The notes beneath the pieces were generated by a model. That model saw only the letters and a list, made by a program, of their open reading frames with translations. It was not told the origin of the DNA and searched no databases. The translations under genes were made by a program, and so were the position numbers. DNA of 64,000 bases from Lactiplantibacillus daoliensis (GTDB lineage Bacteria; Bacillota; Bacilli; Lactobacillales; Lactobacillaceae), in the NCBI RefSeq assembly GCF_005405005.1, contig NZ_BJDH01000004.1, positions 186,001 through 250,000 of the forward strand, in the 5' to 3' direction. Positions 47,462 through 58,226 of this stretch are shown here, in pieces. Numbering within the stretch: position 1 is the stretch's first letter; each line of letters opens with the position of its first letter.

Positions 47462-49984
47462 CTACGAAGCAGACGATTGGGTCATGAAATCAGTTGGCTT
47501 AATCCCCGCCATCCCAATCATCGGATCAACTTGCCCACTCCGGACTAATGCTGGTGTCAGCTGTTGTGGTCCCGCCGATACCGTTGTTGGCGCTTCTTCG
47601 TCAGCTGTAACATTAGCTAGCTGTGAGCGCTCACTCGAGTCAGCACTCGCTGACATTGCGGTTTCAGGCGCCGGGGCAGTCGTCTCAGTTTCACCAGTGA
47701 AGACCTGTTGCAATCGTTTCGTTAATGTCGTCAGTCGATTGACAGATTCATTGGTTACGCTACGTTCAAACGACTGCTCATCACCTAATAAGATCAACAT
47801 TTGCTCAGCACGCGTCACTGCTGTGTAAAGTAGATTCCGTTGCAGCATTCGTGAAAATTGAGGCACTAATGGTAAGACAACCATTTTGAACTGGCTCCCT
47901 TGCGATTTGTGGATCGACATGCTGTATGCGAGTGTCAAACGGTTCCAATCGGACTTCTGATAAGTAACTTCGTTTTGTTCAAAGGCAATCGTGATTTGGT
48001 CTTTCTTAGATTTGTTGTGCGGATCAGCCGCCAAATCAATCCCAACAATTTTACCAATGTCACCATTGAAGACATTATCTTCTGGGGCATTCACTAATTG
48101 AAGAACTTTGTCACCCACCCGAAACTGTTGATTATTATAGGTTAACTGTTTTTGGCGTTTTGACTTCAGTGGATTAAAAATACCTTGGACCGTCTTATTT
48201 AGCTGGTCAATTCCCGCCGCCCCACGATACATGGGAGCTAGAATCTGTACATCGTCCGCTGAGAATCCTTTGGCCTTGGCTTTTGAAACCACCTGTTCAA
48301 TGATGTGATTCACTTGAAACGCATTGCAAGCGATGAACGATCGGTCAGGCTGATTCTTGCGAAAGTCTGCTGGTAAATGACCATTTTTGATGGCATGCGC
48401 TAACGGGATAATACTCGAATCATCATCTTGACGATAAATCGTGTTTAACTCAATTTGCGGAATTTCTGGACTTTGTAATAAATCATGAAAGACTTGCCCC
48501 GCGCCAACCGATGGCAGTTGATCCTTATCACCCACCAAAATAACTTGCATGTGGCTCGGCACAGCTTTGAGTAACAGTCGGAACAATGAGGTATCGACCA
48601 TCGACATTTCATCAATGATCAAAATACCACCTTCCAAATCTTTCGTCGGCATCTCGGGATCATCATCACGACCAGTTAAGCCCAACAAACGATGAATTGT
48701 TCCGGCGGGTAAACCAGTCGTTTCTGCCATCCGTTTCGCGGCCCGACCAGTCGGTGCCGCCAGCAAGATTGGAAATGTCTTATCTTTATACTCATTCAAA
48801 TCGAGTGAAACATCATGCAGTTCGGCGAACAGTGCCACCAAGCCACGAATAATAGTCGTTTTACCGGTCCCAGGACCACCGGTTAAGAGAAATAGATGTG
48901 ACGTGATTGCCGACTTTAAGGCCTGAGTTTGTGACTCATCATAAGTTAAATTGCTTGCCTTAGCGACATGGGCAATGGCCCGATCGACACTTTTCGCGGT
49001 TAAATTGCCATCATTATCTGCATCGTGCAGTCGCTTCAAGTGTTCGGCAATCCCCCATTCTGCTTCATAGAGATTGCGTAAATAAATTCGATTTTCTTCG
49101 CCGACAACCTTGTTTTCCTTGGCTAATGTGACTAATTGATCAGCCAACTTTTGTGGGTCAATCGCCGTATGACGTGAACTTTCCAGTAATTGTAACGTTG
49201 ACGTGATCAGTGGCTTGGCGGTCGTATAAGTATCCCCATTCTGAGCACAACTTTCGGTAATTTGGGTCAGCAATGCCGCCCGCAACCGACTATCGGCCTG
49301 CGGGTCAATTTTCAATTGGGCTGCAATTTGGTCAGCCTTCTTGAAACCAACTCCCTTGATGTCTGCGACTAACCGATAGGGATCCCCTTGAATGACCTGT
49401 AGCGTGTCACCTTGATATTTGGCGTAAATTGCTGCGGCCAAGCGACTCCCAAACCCATAGGCATTCAAACCAATAATCGTTTGTTCCAACCCATTGTTTA
49501 CTCTTAAAGTATCCAGCAAAGTTTGTCGGACTGAAGCCCGCAAACCAATCGGCGTTAGCACCTTCGGATCTTCCAGGATTTTATCGATAGCGTTTTCACC
49601 GAGGGTATCGACAATCCGTTCAGCGGTTCTCCGGCCCAGTCCAGGAAAATCATTGCCTGCTAGATAGGCAATCAAGCCGCTACGTGAAGTGGGTGTTTCA
49701 TTTTGATAATTGTCAGCTTGAAATTGCGTCCCATATTTAGGATGACGCACAGTTTTACCCGTAAACTTGTAAGTGGCTTCTTCTTGAATGTCGGCAAAGC
49801 TGCCGGTCACGACCATTTCATCCTCGGTCCAATCAATATTTTGCTCACTGACTTTGACCAATAACACTTTATAAAAACTATCCGAACTACTAAAAAAAAC
49901 GGCCGCGACTTTACCCACAATAAAGTGAGTAACCGTTTGACCATTAAAATCATCCGGAAATAAATTAGGTTCTGTTGCCGGCAC
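47462..49984 (-). CDS. recD2: RecD2-type DNA helicase (RecBCD-independent)
   Basis: RecD2 is a 5'-to-3' superfamily 1B helicase for DNA repair, found without RecBC. The 840-aa protein has an N-terminal OB-like region, helix-hairpin-helix motifs (FPGLGRRTAERIV, IKGVGFKKADQIA), Walker A GGPGTGKTTI, motif II IIDEMSM, VGDKDQLPSVGAG, and motif VI YTAVTRAEQ. A low-complexity Ala/Thr/Glu tail of about 60 residues follows. The start is GTG with GGAGG at 7 bases. The adjacent TPR gene plus mnmA and iscS reproduce the Bacillus order yrvO-mnmA-yrrB-yrrC. Confidence 0.94.
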   Translation of the reverse strand: MPATEPNLFPDDFNGQTVTHFIVGKVAAVFFSSSDSFYKVLLVKVSEQNIDWTEDEMVVTGSFADIQEEATYKFTGKTVRHPKYGTQFQADNYQNETPTSRSGLIAYLAGNDFPGLGRRTAERIVDTLGENAIDKILEDPKVLTPIGLRASVRQTLLDTLRVNNGLEQTIIGLNAYGFGSRLAAAIYAKYQGDTLQVIQGDPYRLVADIKGVGFKKADQIAAQLKIDPQADSRLRAALLTQITESCAQNGDTYTTAKPLITSTLQLLESSRHTAIDPQKLADQLVTLAKENKVVGEENRIYLRNLYEAEWGIAEHLKRLHDADNDGNLTAKSVDRAIAHVAKASNLTYDESQTQALKSAITSHLFLLTGGPGTGKTTIIRGLVALFAELHDVSLDLNEYKDKTFPILLAAPTGRAAKRMAETTGLPAGTIHRLLGLTGRDDDPEMPTKDLEGGILIIDEMSMVDTSLFRLLLKAVPSHMQVILVGDKDQLPSVGAGQVFHDLLQSPEIPQIELNTIYRQDDDSSIIPLAHAIKNGHLPADFRKNQPDRSFIACNAFQVNHIIEQVVSKAKAKGFSADDVQILAPMYRGAAGIDQLNKTVQGIFNPLKSKRQKQLTYNNQQFRVGDKVLQLVNAPEDNVFNGDIGKIVGIDLAADPHNKSKKDQITIAFEQNEVTYQKSDWNRLTLAYSMSIHKSQGSQFKMVVLPLVPQFSRMLQRNLLYTAVTRAEQMLILLGDEQSFERSVTNESVNRLTTLTKRLQQVFTGETETTAPAPETAMSASADSSERSQLANVTADEEAPTTVSAGPQQLTPALVRSGQVDPMIGMAGIKPTDFMTQSSAS

Positions 49985-49999
49985 CGAAGTCCCTCCTCA

Positions 50000-50695
50000 C
50001 TATGATTTAGCTGACTCATCTGCCGACCCACTTTGGGCCGCCAGCATTTTTTCAATGTCACTTAATTGTTGTTGATGTTGTTTAAAATAGGTTGCATCCA
50101 CCTTTTTGGCAGTCACAAACAAATTAGCATACGGTTTTCCCAAGACCATCGCGGTCAACCCAGCATTAAAATAGGCGGCGCCTTGAGCAGGGTCGAGTTT
50201 GATGACCTTTTGATAATAGTCATATGCCTGTTGATTATTGCCTAACGCAAGTAATATATTTGCAACTAACAAGTTAGCGGCTGGCAACTCTGGTTGAGCT
50301 TCTTGAGCTGTCAGTGCCCACACGAGTGCATGCTGGTAATCTTTTTTCGCCATCAAAGTCTGGCCCATCATTAAATACGCATCTGCTTGTAACTTTGGAT
50401 CCGTTATTTTTTGATAAGTGGTCAACGCACGATCATAATCTTCTGCCTGATAATAGACATTTCCTAAAGCATAGCTCAATAAATTGTTGGCCTTGGGTTG
50501 GTGGTTAAAAAGTCCCAGGGCTTTCATGGCTAGTGCTTCTGCTTGTTCTTAATCTTGCCCCGCGGTCAATAACACCGTCAGCTCGTAATAAGCCTGATAA
50601 TCGTCTGGCTGCGTGGTAATCTTTTGCACGAGCTCATGAACTAAGGCTTGCTGTTCAGCCTTGCTGGGACGTTTGTTTGATTCAGTTGTCACCAT
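50000..50695 (-). pseudogene. TPR protein (YrrB-position), interrupted by an in-frame stop codon
   Basis: From ATG 50695 the frame encodes 48 residues (MVTTESNKRPSKAEQQ...LLTAGQD), then a TAA (50549-50551) is read, and the same frame continues with EQAEALAMKALG and several clear TPR pairs (DRALTTYQKITD, AYDYYQKVIKLDP) to a stop at 50000. Without the TAA it is one TPR protein of about 231 aa. It lies where Bacillus has yrrB, next to recD2. A restart at ATG 50527 has no good ribosome site, so it may be a natural nonsense mutant or a sequencing error. Confidence 0.75.
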
Positions 50696-50707
50696 CATCC
50701 CCCATTT

Positions 50708-51373
50708 CTAAATTGTATCACTAGGATCTGGCCGTCGGGATAAGTACGACGTATCGTTCCAAAGCAATAGCTTATAACTCTTACCGCGATCTCGGGTCTC
50801 TAACATTGTCGTACTCGTATTGGACAAACCGCCACGCGCCCGCAAAGTCGCTAGGGTTGCCCCCAACATCGTATTAACTAACGCATTCAATGCTGCGCCA
50901 TGGCTGACAATTAACACGTTATCTTCACGCCGGGGGTTGGCCGCAACAATCTCTTGAATCGCGGGTAACATCCGTTTGACTAATTGTTGAAAGCTCTCCC
51001 CTTGAATCGCAGTGGGATCATATTGGTCTGGGTGGTTACGAAAGGCGTCAAATTCAACCGGATATTTTGCTTGCACATCCGTAAACGCCATCCCTTCCAT
51101 TTTTCCAAGATTAAATTCACGCAGCCGGCTCAAAATCGAGACATTCAAATCAGGCTGGTCCAGATCTTGCTTCAAGGTCATTGCCGTGTCACGCGCACGT
51201 TTCAACGGACTAGCATAAATATGACTGAAATGGATTGGTTGCAGCGCTGCCGCCAATTGATGAATTTCCTCATAACTCGCTGGTAATAATGGTGAATCAC
51301 CTTGTGAGCCTTGATAACGTCCTTCCAGATTCCATTCGGTTTTACCATGCCGTATAAATAGCAATTTTGTCAA
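50708..51373 (-). CDS. Histidine phosphatase family protein
   Basis: The 221-aa protein has the phosphoglycerate mutase/phosphatase signature FIRHGKTEWNLEGRYQG with the catalytic His and Arg, and later LREFNLGKMEG and SHGAALNAL (second catalytic His). It is probably a broad phosphatase rather than the glycolytic mutase. The start is TTG 51373 with GAGGAAG upstream. It lies just upstream of the broken TPR gene on the same strand. Confidence 0.88.
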   Translation of the reverse strand: MTKLLFIRHGKTEWNLEGRYQGSQGDSPLLPASYEEIHQLAAALQPIHFSHIYASPLKRARDTAMTLKQDLDQPDLNVSILSRLREFNLGKMEGMAFTDVQAKYPVEFDAFRNHPDQYDPTAIQGESFQQLVKRMLPAIQEIVAANPRREDNVLIVSHGAALNALVNTMLGATLATLRARGGLSNTSTTMLETRDRGKSYKLLLWNDTSYLSRRPDPSDTI

Positions 51374-51508
51374 AAGATTACTTCCTCGTCTTGGCCGCCA
51401 ATCGACCGTACAGTTTACTTTCTATTATGCCAGTTATTACCTTTTTTTTCAAAAGGACCATTTCTACTCGGCTAAATTTAAATTATGTAAACTAGACTCG
51501 TTCTCAGC

Positions 51509-51535
51509 AAAAAAAGTCTAGGTCACCCCAGACTT
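51509..51535 (-). terminator. Terminator of ktrAB
   Basis: On the minus strand, AAGTCTGGGG and CCTAGACTT form the stem, followed by seven T. Confidence 0.78.
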
Positions 51536-51545
51536 CCAAACTGTC

Positions 51546-52208
51546 TCATTTTTTCAATGCTTCGTCCAACCCTTCGACCCCTTTAATGGGACCAACGACG
51601 GTCAAAACATCGTGTAAGGCCATCATATCCGTTGGTTGTGGTGAGACGTTGATCTTACCCTGATGCTTAATGGCAATCACCGTCAACCCAAACCGTTCCC
51701 GTAAATTCAGTGCAATCAAATTTTGATCTACAAAATTTGGATCCGTAATTTCAATGGCTGCTAGCGTGTATTCATCACTCAGATCGATAAAGCTGAGAAT
51801 ATGATTCGACAACAGCTTGCGTACAATGCTGTGCCCCATATCACGCTCCGGGAAGACCACTTGATCGGCGCCGACACGTTCCAGCACGCGACCTTGGTCA
51901 CTCGTTTCCGCCTTCGCAATCACTTTTTTGGCGCCTTGTTCCTTACTTAGCATGGTCGTCAAAATACTGGCTTCCATATTATTACCGATCCCGATAATGA
52001 CATAGTCAAAGGTATCGATATTTAATTCACGTAATACCGCTTCATCACGCGTATCCGCAATCAGTGTCTGGGTGGCAACTTCCATCAGCTCATTGACTGG
52101 TTCCTCATTGATATCAACGGCCAAGACATCCTGATGGGCATCGACCAATGTCCGCACAACGCTTTGACCAAACCGACCCAAGCCAAATACTGCAAAACTT
52201 TTCTTCAT
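51546..52208 (-). CDS. ktrA: Potassium uptake protein KtrA (regulatory subunit)
   Basis: KtrA gates the KtrB channel by binding ATP/ADP or NAD(H) with its RCK domain and c-di-AMP with its RCK_C domain. The 220-aa protein starts with the Rossmann motif FGLGRFGQSVVRTL, continues DYVIIGIGNNMEAS and ends in an RCK_C domain (about 135-215; NPNF.LIALNLRERFGLTVIA type). AAGGAG lies before ATG. It is 12 bases after ktrB. Confidence 0.92.
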   Translation of the reverse strand: MKKSFAVFGLGRFGQSVVRTLVDAHQDVLAVDINEEPVNELMEVATQTLIADTRDEAVLRELNIDTFDYVIIGIGNNMEASILTTMLSKEQGAKKVIAKAETSDQGRVLERVGADQVVFPERDMGHSIVRKLLSNHILSFIDLSDEYTLAAIEITDPNFVDQNLIALNLRERFGLTVIAIKHQGKINVSPQPTDMMALHDVLTVVGPIKGVEGLDEALKK

Positions 52209-52220
52209 CTTAGTGACTCC

Positions 52221-53573
52221 TTAACCAATCAAAATATTTTCAGCCGGATAGCGAATTAAGTTAACTTTTGCTTGTCGTTTAGAAAGGGCATACAGTGAGG
52301 TGAAAATACCCACCCGACCGATGAACATCAACAACATGATGACCAACTTGCCAACCACCGTTAAATGTGGGGTCAAGCCTAGACTCAAGCCAACGGTTCC
52401 AAACGCGGACAACACTTCAAAAACCACATATTCAAGTCCAAAGCCCTGGGGAATCTTTTCCGTTTGCGTGAGTATCAAAGTCGCCACTGAAATCACAATA
52501 CTTGCCAAGAAGACCAGTAAGAGCGCGCGACTAATGTTGGCCTGGCTAAACCGACGATGACTGAATTCGACATCTTGTTTTCCCCGCAACTGGGCAATGC
52601 TTTGAAACATCAGCACACCAAATGTGGTTGTCTTGATCCCACCGGCAGTTGAACCAGGCGTCCCACCAACAAACATTAACACCATGATAATAAACAGGCT
52701 CCCAGCTTGGAGTTTTGCAGTGGGCATCGTGATCAACCCCGCTGTACGTGGCGTAACACTCAAGAACAACGTGTTGATGGTCCGATTAAACCAAGGGGTT
52801 CCGGCTGGCAACAACTTTAAATCCCGCTCCGTGATCAACAGCAACACAAACCCTAATACAAATAAACTAATGGTTGTGAACAGCGTCAACTTTGAGTTTA
52901 ACGACAACCGTTTTCGTTCGTGGAACAACAACAAGTCCCGCCAAACGAGAAAGCCTAAGCCACCGGCAATGACTAAAATCATTGTCACAATTAGGACATA
53001 CGAATCACTTCGAAAATCCATCAGACTATTCCCAAAGACATCAAAACCCGCATTACAAAACGACATGACCGCATGATATAGGGACACGTACAACCCACGT
53101 CCCCAACCAAACCGTGGCACAAAATCAACTGCTAACAACCCTAGACCACCTAATTGAAATAACAACGATAAGCCAATCACGTAACGCATGACACTCTTAG
53201 TATCACTTAAATTTTCTAGATTCAAGGACTCCTTGACCATGAGCTGCGTGGACAACCCAATATTGCGCCGCATAATGTTGAACAATAAAACAGCAAAGGT
53301 CATATAGCCCAGTGCCCCAACTTCCGACAAGCCTAAGATCACGACCTGACCAAATGTCGACCAATGTGTTGCGGTATTAACCACCGTGAGCCCGGTAATA
53401 CAAGTCGCCGAAGCCGCCGTAAATAAGACGTCAATAAAGCTACTATGCGTCCCAGCCGGAGTTGCAATCGGCAAACTTAATAGGATCGTGCCAATCACGA
53501 TTAAAACGACAAAACCCGCGACCATCTTTTTAGATAACGTATCAAAAAACTTAAATTGCTTTAATTTCTGCAT
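52221..53573 (-). CDS. ktrB: Potassium uptake protein KtrB (Trk/Ktr channel subunit)
   Basis: The 450-aa membrane protein has the fourfold M1-P-M2 repeat of Trk/Ktr transporters, with selectivity-filter glycines in TCITGLTV, CNAGFDVFGN, TPRTAGL and FGTVGLSLGL. The gate-loop region after the third repeat (FVGGTPGSTAGGIKTTTFG) is typical. It takes up K+ (or Na+) together with KtrA. The ATG has only a weak GGGACTGG upstream. Confidence 0.93.
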   Translation of the reverse strand: MQKLKQFKFFDTLSKKMVAGFVVLIVIGTILLSLPIATPAGTHSSFIDVLFTAASATCITGLTVVNTATHWSTFGQVVILGLSEVGALGYMTFAVLLFNIMRRNIGLSTQLMVKESLNLENLSDTKSVMRYVIGLSLLFQLGGLGLLAVDFVPRFGWGRGLYVSLYHAVMSFCNAGFDVFGNSLMDFRSDSYVLIVTMILVIAGGLGFLVWRDLLLFHERKRLSLNSKLTLFTTISLFVLGFVLLLITERDLKLLPAGTPWFNRTINTLFLSVTPRTAGLITMPTAKLQAGSLFIIMVLMFVGGTPGSTAGGIKTTTFGVLMFQSIAQLRGKQDVEFSHRRFSQANISRALLLVFLASIVISVATLILTQTEKIPQGFGLEYVVFEVLSAFGTVGLSLGLTPHLTVVGKLVIMLLMFIGRVGIFTSLYALSKRQAKVNLIRYPAENILIG

Positions 53574-53665
53574 AAACTGCCAGTCCCATATCCGTTCTTT
53601 TCTATTAGCTTAAGCAACCTCCGACCGAAAAGCAAGCCCGATTGCTGTTTTCATCGCTTTTAAAC

Positions 53666-53706
53666 ACAAAAAAGCCACTAGCATTCAACAGTGAATTGCC
53701 AGTGAC
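53666..53706 (-). terminator. Terminator of mnmA
   Basis: On the minus strand, GTCACTGGCAATTCA and TTGAATGCTAGTGGC form a long stem (with minor mismatches), followed by six T. Confidence 0.82.
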
Positions 53707-53726
53707 CCTCTGATTAACTTTTAAGC

Positions 53727-54857
<1,131 letters not shown>

Positions 54858-54933
54858 TCACCATCATTTCCAAAAGATTCTGGAGAATCCACGATTTGAA
54901 GGTCGTACAAGTCCAGTAATACCCATTATAACA

Positions 54934-54963
54934 AAGAAAACGCCGGCTGCAAGCCAGGCGTTT
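54934..54963 (-). terminator. Terminator after the DUF1831 gene
   Basis: On the minus strand, AAACGCCTGGCT and AGCCGGCGTTTT form the stem with a short loop. It separates DUF1831 from mnmA. Confidence 0.75.
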
Positions 54964-54968
54964 CATCA

Positions 54969-55310
54969 TTACGCTTCAACTAGGACATCCCGGTCAATAA
55001 AGTTCTTTAAAATGAACCGTAATTGTTCAACGGCTTCCGGACGCGCATCATTTTTAAAAATGTTGGCACGTTGCATCCCATTGCCGGTCACCGTCGACAT
55101 TTTAAACCCAGTCAGATCCGCATTCACCGTCAACTTAACTTTAAACGCGGCATTGTAGGGTGTCGTCGGATCGAGTGACCGCTCAAACATGAATGCGCCA
55201 GACTTTCCCTTGGTAAATCCGAGATCCATTAACGTATATTTTTTGATTCCGGTACTAATTTGATAAGTCTTTGAATCGCCTTCAAGTTTCACACTATTTG
55301 TGTAAGCCAT
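54969..55310 (-). CDS. DUF1831 family protein
   Basis: The 113-aa protein has the DUF1831 pattern (MAYTNSVKLEGDSKTYQIS, FMFERSLDPTTPYNAAFKVK, RANIFKNDARPEAVEQLR). A crystal structure of the L. plantarum member lp_2179 exists, as I recall, but no function is assigned. It overlaps neither neighbour but sits within 16 bases of the iscS-type gene, suggesting a part in sulfur transfer to MnmA. This is inference. Confidence 0.85.
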   Translation of the reverse strand: MAYTNSVKLEGDSKTYQISTGIKKYTLMDLGFTKGKSGAFMFERSLDPTTPYNAAFKVKLTVNADLTGFKMSTVTGNGMQRANIFKNDARPEAVEQLRFILKNFIDRDVLVEA

Positions 55311-55325
55311 GACGAATTCCTCCTC

Positions 55326-56477
55326 TTATTTTTTTAACAATCGCTTGACCGTCTGCGTTAAGACCGCGACAAATTGATCCAAGTCATCCTTGGTCGTGTA
55401 ACGGCCGAAACTCAATCGAATCGACTCGCTCACGCGGGGTGAGTCTTCCCCAAACATGGCAATTAAGACATGGGATGGTTCCAAACTACCAGCAGTACAA
55501 GCAGAACCACCAGAAACCGCCACCCCACCAAGATCTAAATTAGTTTGTAACGTGTAGGTTGAAATGCCTTTGATCCAGAGGTTCAAGACATGTTGTAAAT
55601 TGTCCTCACCTAGCTGACCATTCACTTCAAAGTCAATCTGATTAGCCATCAATTGATCAACAATATATTGTTTGAAATCGTGGTACTTGGCCTGTCGATG
55701 GGCCTTCTCAGTTGTGGTCAATTCTTTAACCGCTGCGGCAAAGCCAGCGATAGCTGGAACGTTTTCAGTCCCCGCACGCCGCTTATCTTCTTGTTCGCCA
55801 CCCTTAATCAAACTGGGAAAATTAACGCCATTACGTTTGTATAGGAAGCCTAAAAATTTTGGCCCATTTATTTTATGCGCAGAAGTTGATAACAAATCAA
55901 TATGATCACGTTCAACATCAATATCCAATAATCCATAGGCTTGGACGGCATCCGTATGGAACCAAGCTTGATGATCCTTCAAAATTTCACCAATTTCATG
56001 GATTGGCATGTGTGAACCAACCTCATTGTTACCCATCATAATTGACACTAAAATCGTATCGGGGCGTAAGGCGGCTTTAAAGTCATCAAGGCTGATATTG
56101 CCATTCTCATCAACTGGCAAATAAGTCACTTCAAACCCTTGTTCTGCCAAGAATTCAGTGGACTTTAAGATTGCTTGGTGTTCGATTGCCGTCGTAATGA
56201 TATGCTTACCTAACTTTTGACGAGCAAAAGCAGTTTGCAGGACGGCCGTATTGTCGCCTTCAGTCCCACCACTTGTAAAAATAATATCATCATCTTGGGC
56301 ATTGATACTTTGCGCAATAATGTGCCGACTATCGTCTAACACTTCACGGGCAGCCCGACCATACGCATGGGTGCTGGAAGCATTCCCAAACGTATTCGTC
56401 ATCTTGTCCATCATTTCGCTCACCACAGACTCAGCCATTGGCGTCGTTGCGGCATTGTCAAGGTACACTCGCTTCAT
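55326..56477 (-). CDS. iscS: Cysteine desulfurase (IscS/YrvO-type)
   Basis: The 383-aa PLP enzyme removes sulfur from cysteine as a protein persulfide. PLP Lys is in TSAHKINGPKFLG, the catalytic Cys in SACTAGSLEPSHV, and the N-terminal block YLDNAATTPM is typical. There is no IscU or SufU gene nearby, so its likely client is MnmA, as for Bacillus YrvO. AAAGGAAG lies before the ATG. Confidence 0.94.
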   Translation of the reverse strand: MKRVYLDNAATTPMAESVVSEMMDKMTNTFGNASSTHAYGRAAREVLDDSRHIIAQSINAQDDDIIFTSGGTEGDNTAVLQTAFARQKLGKHIITTAIEHQAILKSTEFLAEQGFEVTYLPVDENGNISLDDFKAALRPDTILVSIMMGNNEVGSHMPIHEIGEILKDHQAWFHTDAVQAYGLLDIDVERDHIDLLSTSAHKINGPKFLGFLYKRNGVNFPSLIKGGEQEDKRRAGTENVPAIAGFAAAVKELTTTEKAHRQAKYHDFKQYIVDQLMANQIDFEVNGQLGEDNLQHVLNLWIKGISTYTLQTNLDLGGVAVSGGSACTAGSLEPSHVLIAMFGEDSPRVSESIRLSFGRYTTKDDLDQFVAVLTQTVKRLLKK

Positions 56478-56513
56478 TACACTACTTCCTTTTAAAAAAA
56501 TTACGGTTATTCC

Positions 56514-57206
56514 TTAGTTCTGGGCCTTAAACAAGGCTAATAACATGGCAGCCGATTGCTTACCCGCTGCCAGAATGAATTCATCAAAGCTGACACCAGC
56601 ATCTTCATCACCAACATCGGACATTGCCCGAATCACCACATAAGGCGTATTGAATTGATGACAAGCTTGTCCGATTGCGGCGCCTTCCATTTCACTAGAA
56701 AGTGCGGCTGGAAAATGGCTTAAGATCTTGTCAGTGGCTGCTTTTCCGGCGATAAATTGATCACCAGAAACAATCAATCCAGTCTTGGCATTCAGACCAG
56801 TTGCGGTGGCCGCAGCCATAATCTGCTTGACCCAATTGGCATCCGTTTCATAATATAACGGTTGTTGTGGCAGTTGACCGTATTCGTAATCAAAAGCTGT
56901 GGCATCAACATCATGGTAGGCAGTCGCAGTGGCCACCACCACATCACCGACGGACAACCCCTGGCCAATCCCACCAGCGGAGCCGGAGTTAATCACGACA
57001 TCCACGTCAAAATTAGTAATCATTAAAGCCGTGGTCATGCCGGCTTGGACTTTCCCAATCCCAGATTGAACCAGTACAACTTCTTGATTATCAATCGTCC
57101 CATCATAAAAGGTAATGTCCTTTATTGGCACGACTTTTTCATTCTCAAGTGCTTCTCGTAACGTTTTAAGTTCTTCTGCCATGGCACAAATAATTCCAAA
57201 TTTCAT
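56514..57206 (-). CDS. mtnN: 5'-methylthioadenosine/S-adenosylhomocysteine nucleosidase
   Basis: MtnN cleaves methylthioadenosine and S-adenosylhomocysteine to adenine and the ribose moiety, clearing SAM by-products and starting the LuxS path to AI-2. The 230-aa enzyme has the catalytic Glu in AMAEELKTLR, the substrate loop SSEMEGAAIGQ and the catalytic Asp in RAMSDVGDED. Confidence 0.94.
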   Translation of the reverse strand: MKFGIICAMAEELKTLREALENEKVVPIKDITFYDGTIDNQEVVLVQSGIGKVQAGMTTALMITNFDVDVVINSGSAGGIGQGLSVGDVVVATATAYHDVDATAFDYEYGQLPQQPLYYETDANWVKQIMAAATATGLNAKTGLIVSGDQFIAGKAATDKILSHFPAALSSEMEGAAIGQACHQFNTPYVVIRAMSDVGDEDAGVSFDEFILAAGKQSAAMLLALFKAQN

Positions 57207-57226
57207 CGGTTAAAAATCCTACTTTC

Positions 57227-57499
57227 CTAAGGGGTTAAAAATAAAATTAAAAAAACAACAATAATTGCAACTACTAAGCCTAAAATGACCCAGTTTAACT
57301 TACGACCTAATCGCTTGGACTTCGCGTCTTCCAACGCCCGGTTCGTCTCAGCCGCATACGCCCGCCGTGATGAGTCTGAAGACGCAGTTTCTGGTTCATC
57401 ATCTGTTGGCGGCGTCGCCGACTCGTCCGGTTGCGCCGGTTCCGGCTGAGCCTGATGTTGGCGATACTGCTGGCGGGTCATCCGATCTTCATCAGCCAT
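57227..57499 (-). CDS. Small membrane-anchored protein, 90 aa
   Basis: The first 65 residues are acidic and Pro/Gln-rich (QHQAQPEPAQPDESATPPTD) and the last 22 form one hydrophobic helix (LNWVILGLVVAIIVVFLILF), so the protein is anchored C-terminally with its N terminus inside. The ATG follows AGGAG at 9 bases. It overlaps the NUDIX gene stop by 8 bases and precedes mtnN. No family is recognised; similar small proteins occur beside mtnN in lactobacilli. Confidence 0.75.
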   Translation of the reverse strand: MADEDRMTRQQYRQHQAQPEPAQPDESATPPTDDEPETASSDSSRRAYAAETNRALEDAKSKRLGRKLNWVILGLVVAIIVVFLILFLTP

Positions 57500-58052
57500 G
57501 TCTCGTCACTCCTAACTCGGGATGGCTTTGCCAATACCAAACTGCCATTACAGTCTTTGCATCGGCTAATCTCCCGGATTTTACTTGCGCGAGTGCCGCT
57601 GGCAAATCCAGCTCACTTAGCCGCAACAATTCATCAGCATCTTGTGGTAAGGCCTTAGCGACGGCATGTAATCCCGTTGCGACAAACAAGGTCATCAATT
57701 CATCCGTAAAACCAGGAGAAGTATAAAAGCTAGCAACTGGTTCCAGCTGATCCGCAGCCAAGCGAGTCTCTTCATTTAACTCACGCTTGGCTGCTTCAAT
57801 AGCTCTTTCCCCCGATTCAATTTTACCAGCGGGGATTTCCAAAGTCGTGTCATTAGTGGCCGCTCGCCATTGCTGAACAAGGATCATCTTTTTAGCTGGC
57901 GTCACCATCAAGACTGCAATCGCCGGTTGATGATGAACAATTTCTCGGGTCGCAGTCGTTTGGTCTGGTAACATGACTTGTTGGCGCTCAACTTGCACCA
58001 AGCCACCCTTGAAGACTATTTCGCTCGTTTTAACCTGTTCTTCAAAATCCAT
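57492..58052 (-). CDS. NUDIX hydrolase, ADP-ribose pyrophosphatase type
   Basis: The 186-aa protein carries the NUDIX box from GKIESGE to RELNEET (GX5EX7REUXEE) and the C-terminal helix pattern SFYTSPGFTDELMTLF, typical of ADP-ribose pyrophosphatases. ATG 58052 has AGGAGG 8 bases upstream; the longer frame from 58115 is rejected. It precedes the small membrane-protein gene and mtnN, forming a nucleotide-clearance group. Confidence 0.9.
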   Translation of the reverse strand: MDFEEQVKTSEIVFKGGLVQVERQQVMLPDQTTATREIVHHQPAIAVLMVTPAKKMILVQQWRAATNDTTLEIPAGKIESGERAIEAAKRELNEETRLAADQLEPVASFYTSPGFTDELMTLFVATGLHAVAKALPQDADELLRLSELDLPAALAQVKSGRLADAKTVMAVWYWQSHPELGVTRHG

Positions 58053-58181
58053 TGCACACACCTCCTGGTGATCTGCTTTCTCAATAAGGATACCGATTTT
58101 TGAGTCTGAATGCAATTTACGACCGGTTAATTTAAGGATTCTTTAGGGCCAAGCCAACCGCCTACTACGAGTTAGGCCACG

Positions 58182-58221
58182 AAAAAACGCTGAGTAGTTA
58201 ATAAAAACCACCCAGCGCTTG
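58182..58221 (-). terminator. Terminator of dapF
   Basis: On the minus strand, CGCTGGGTGGTT pairs with AACTACTCAGCG using two G-U pairs, followed by six T. Confidence 0.78.
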
Positions 58222-58226
58222 CCAAA

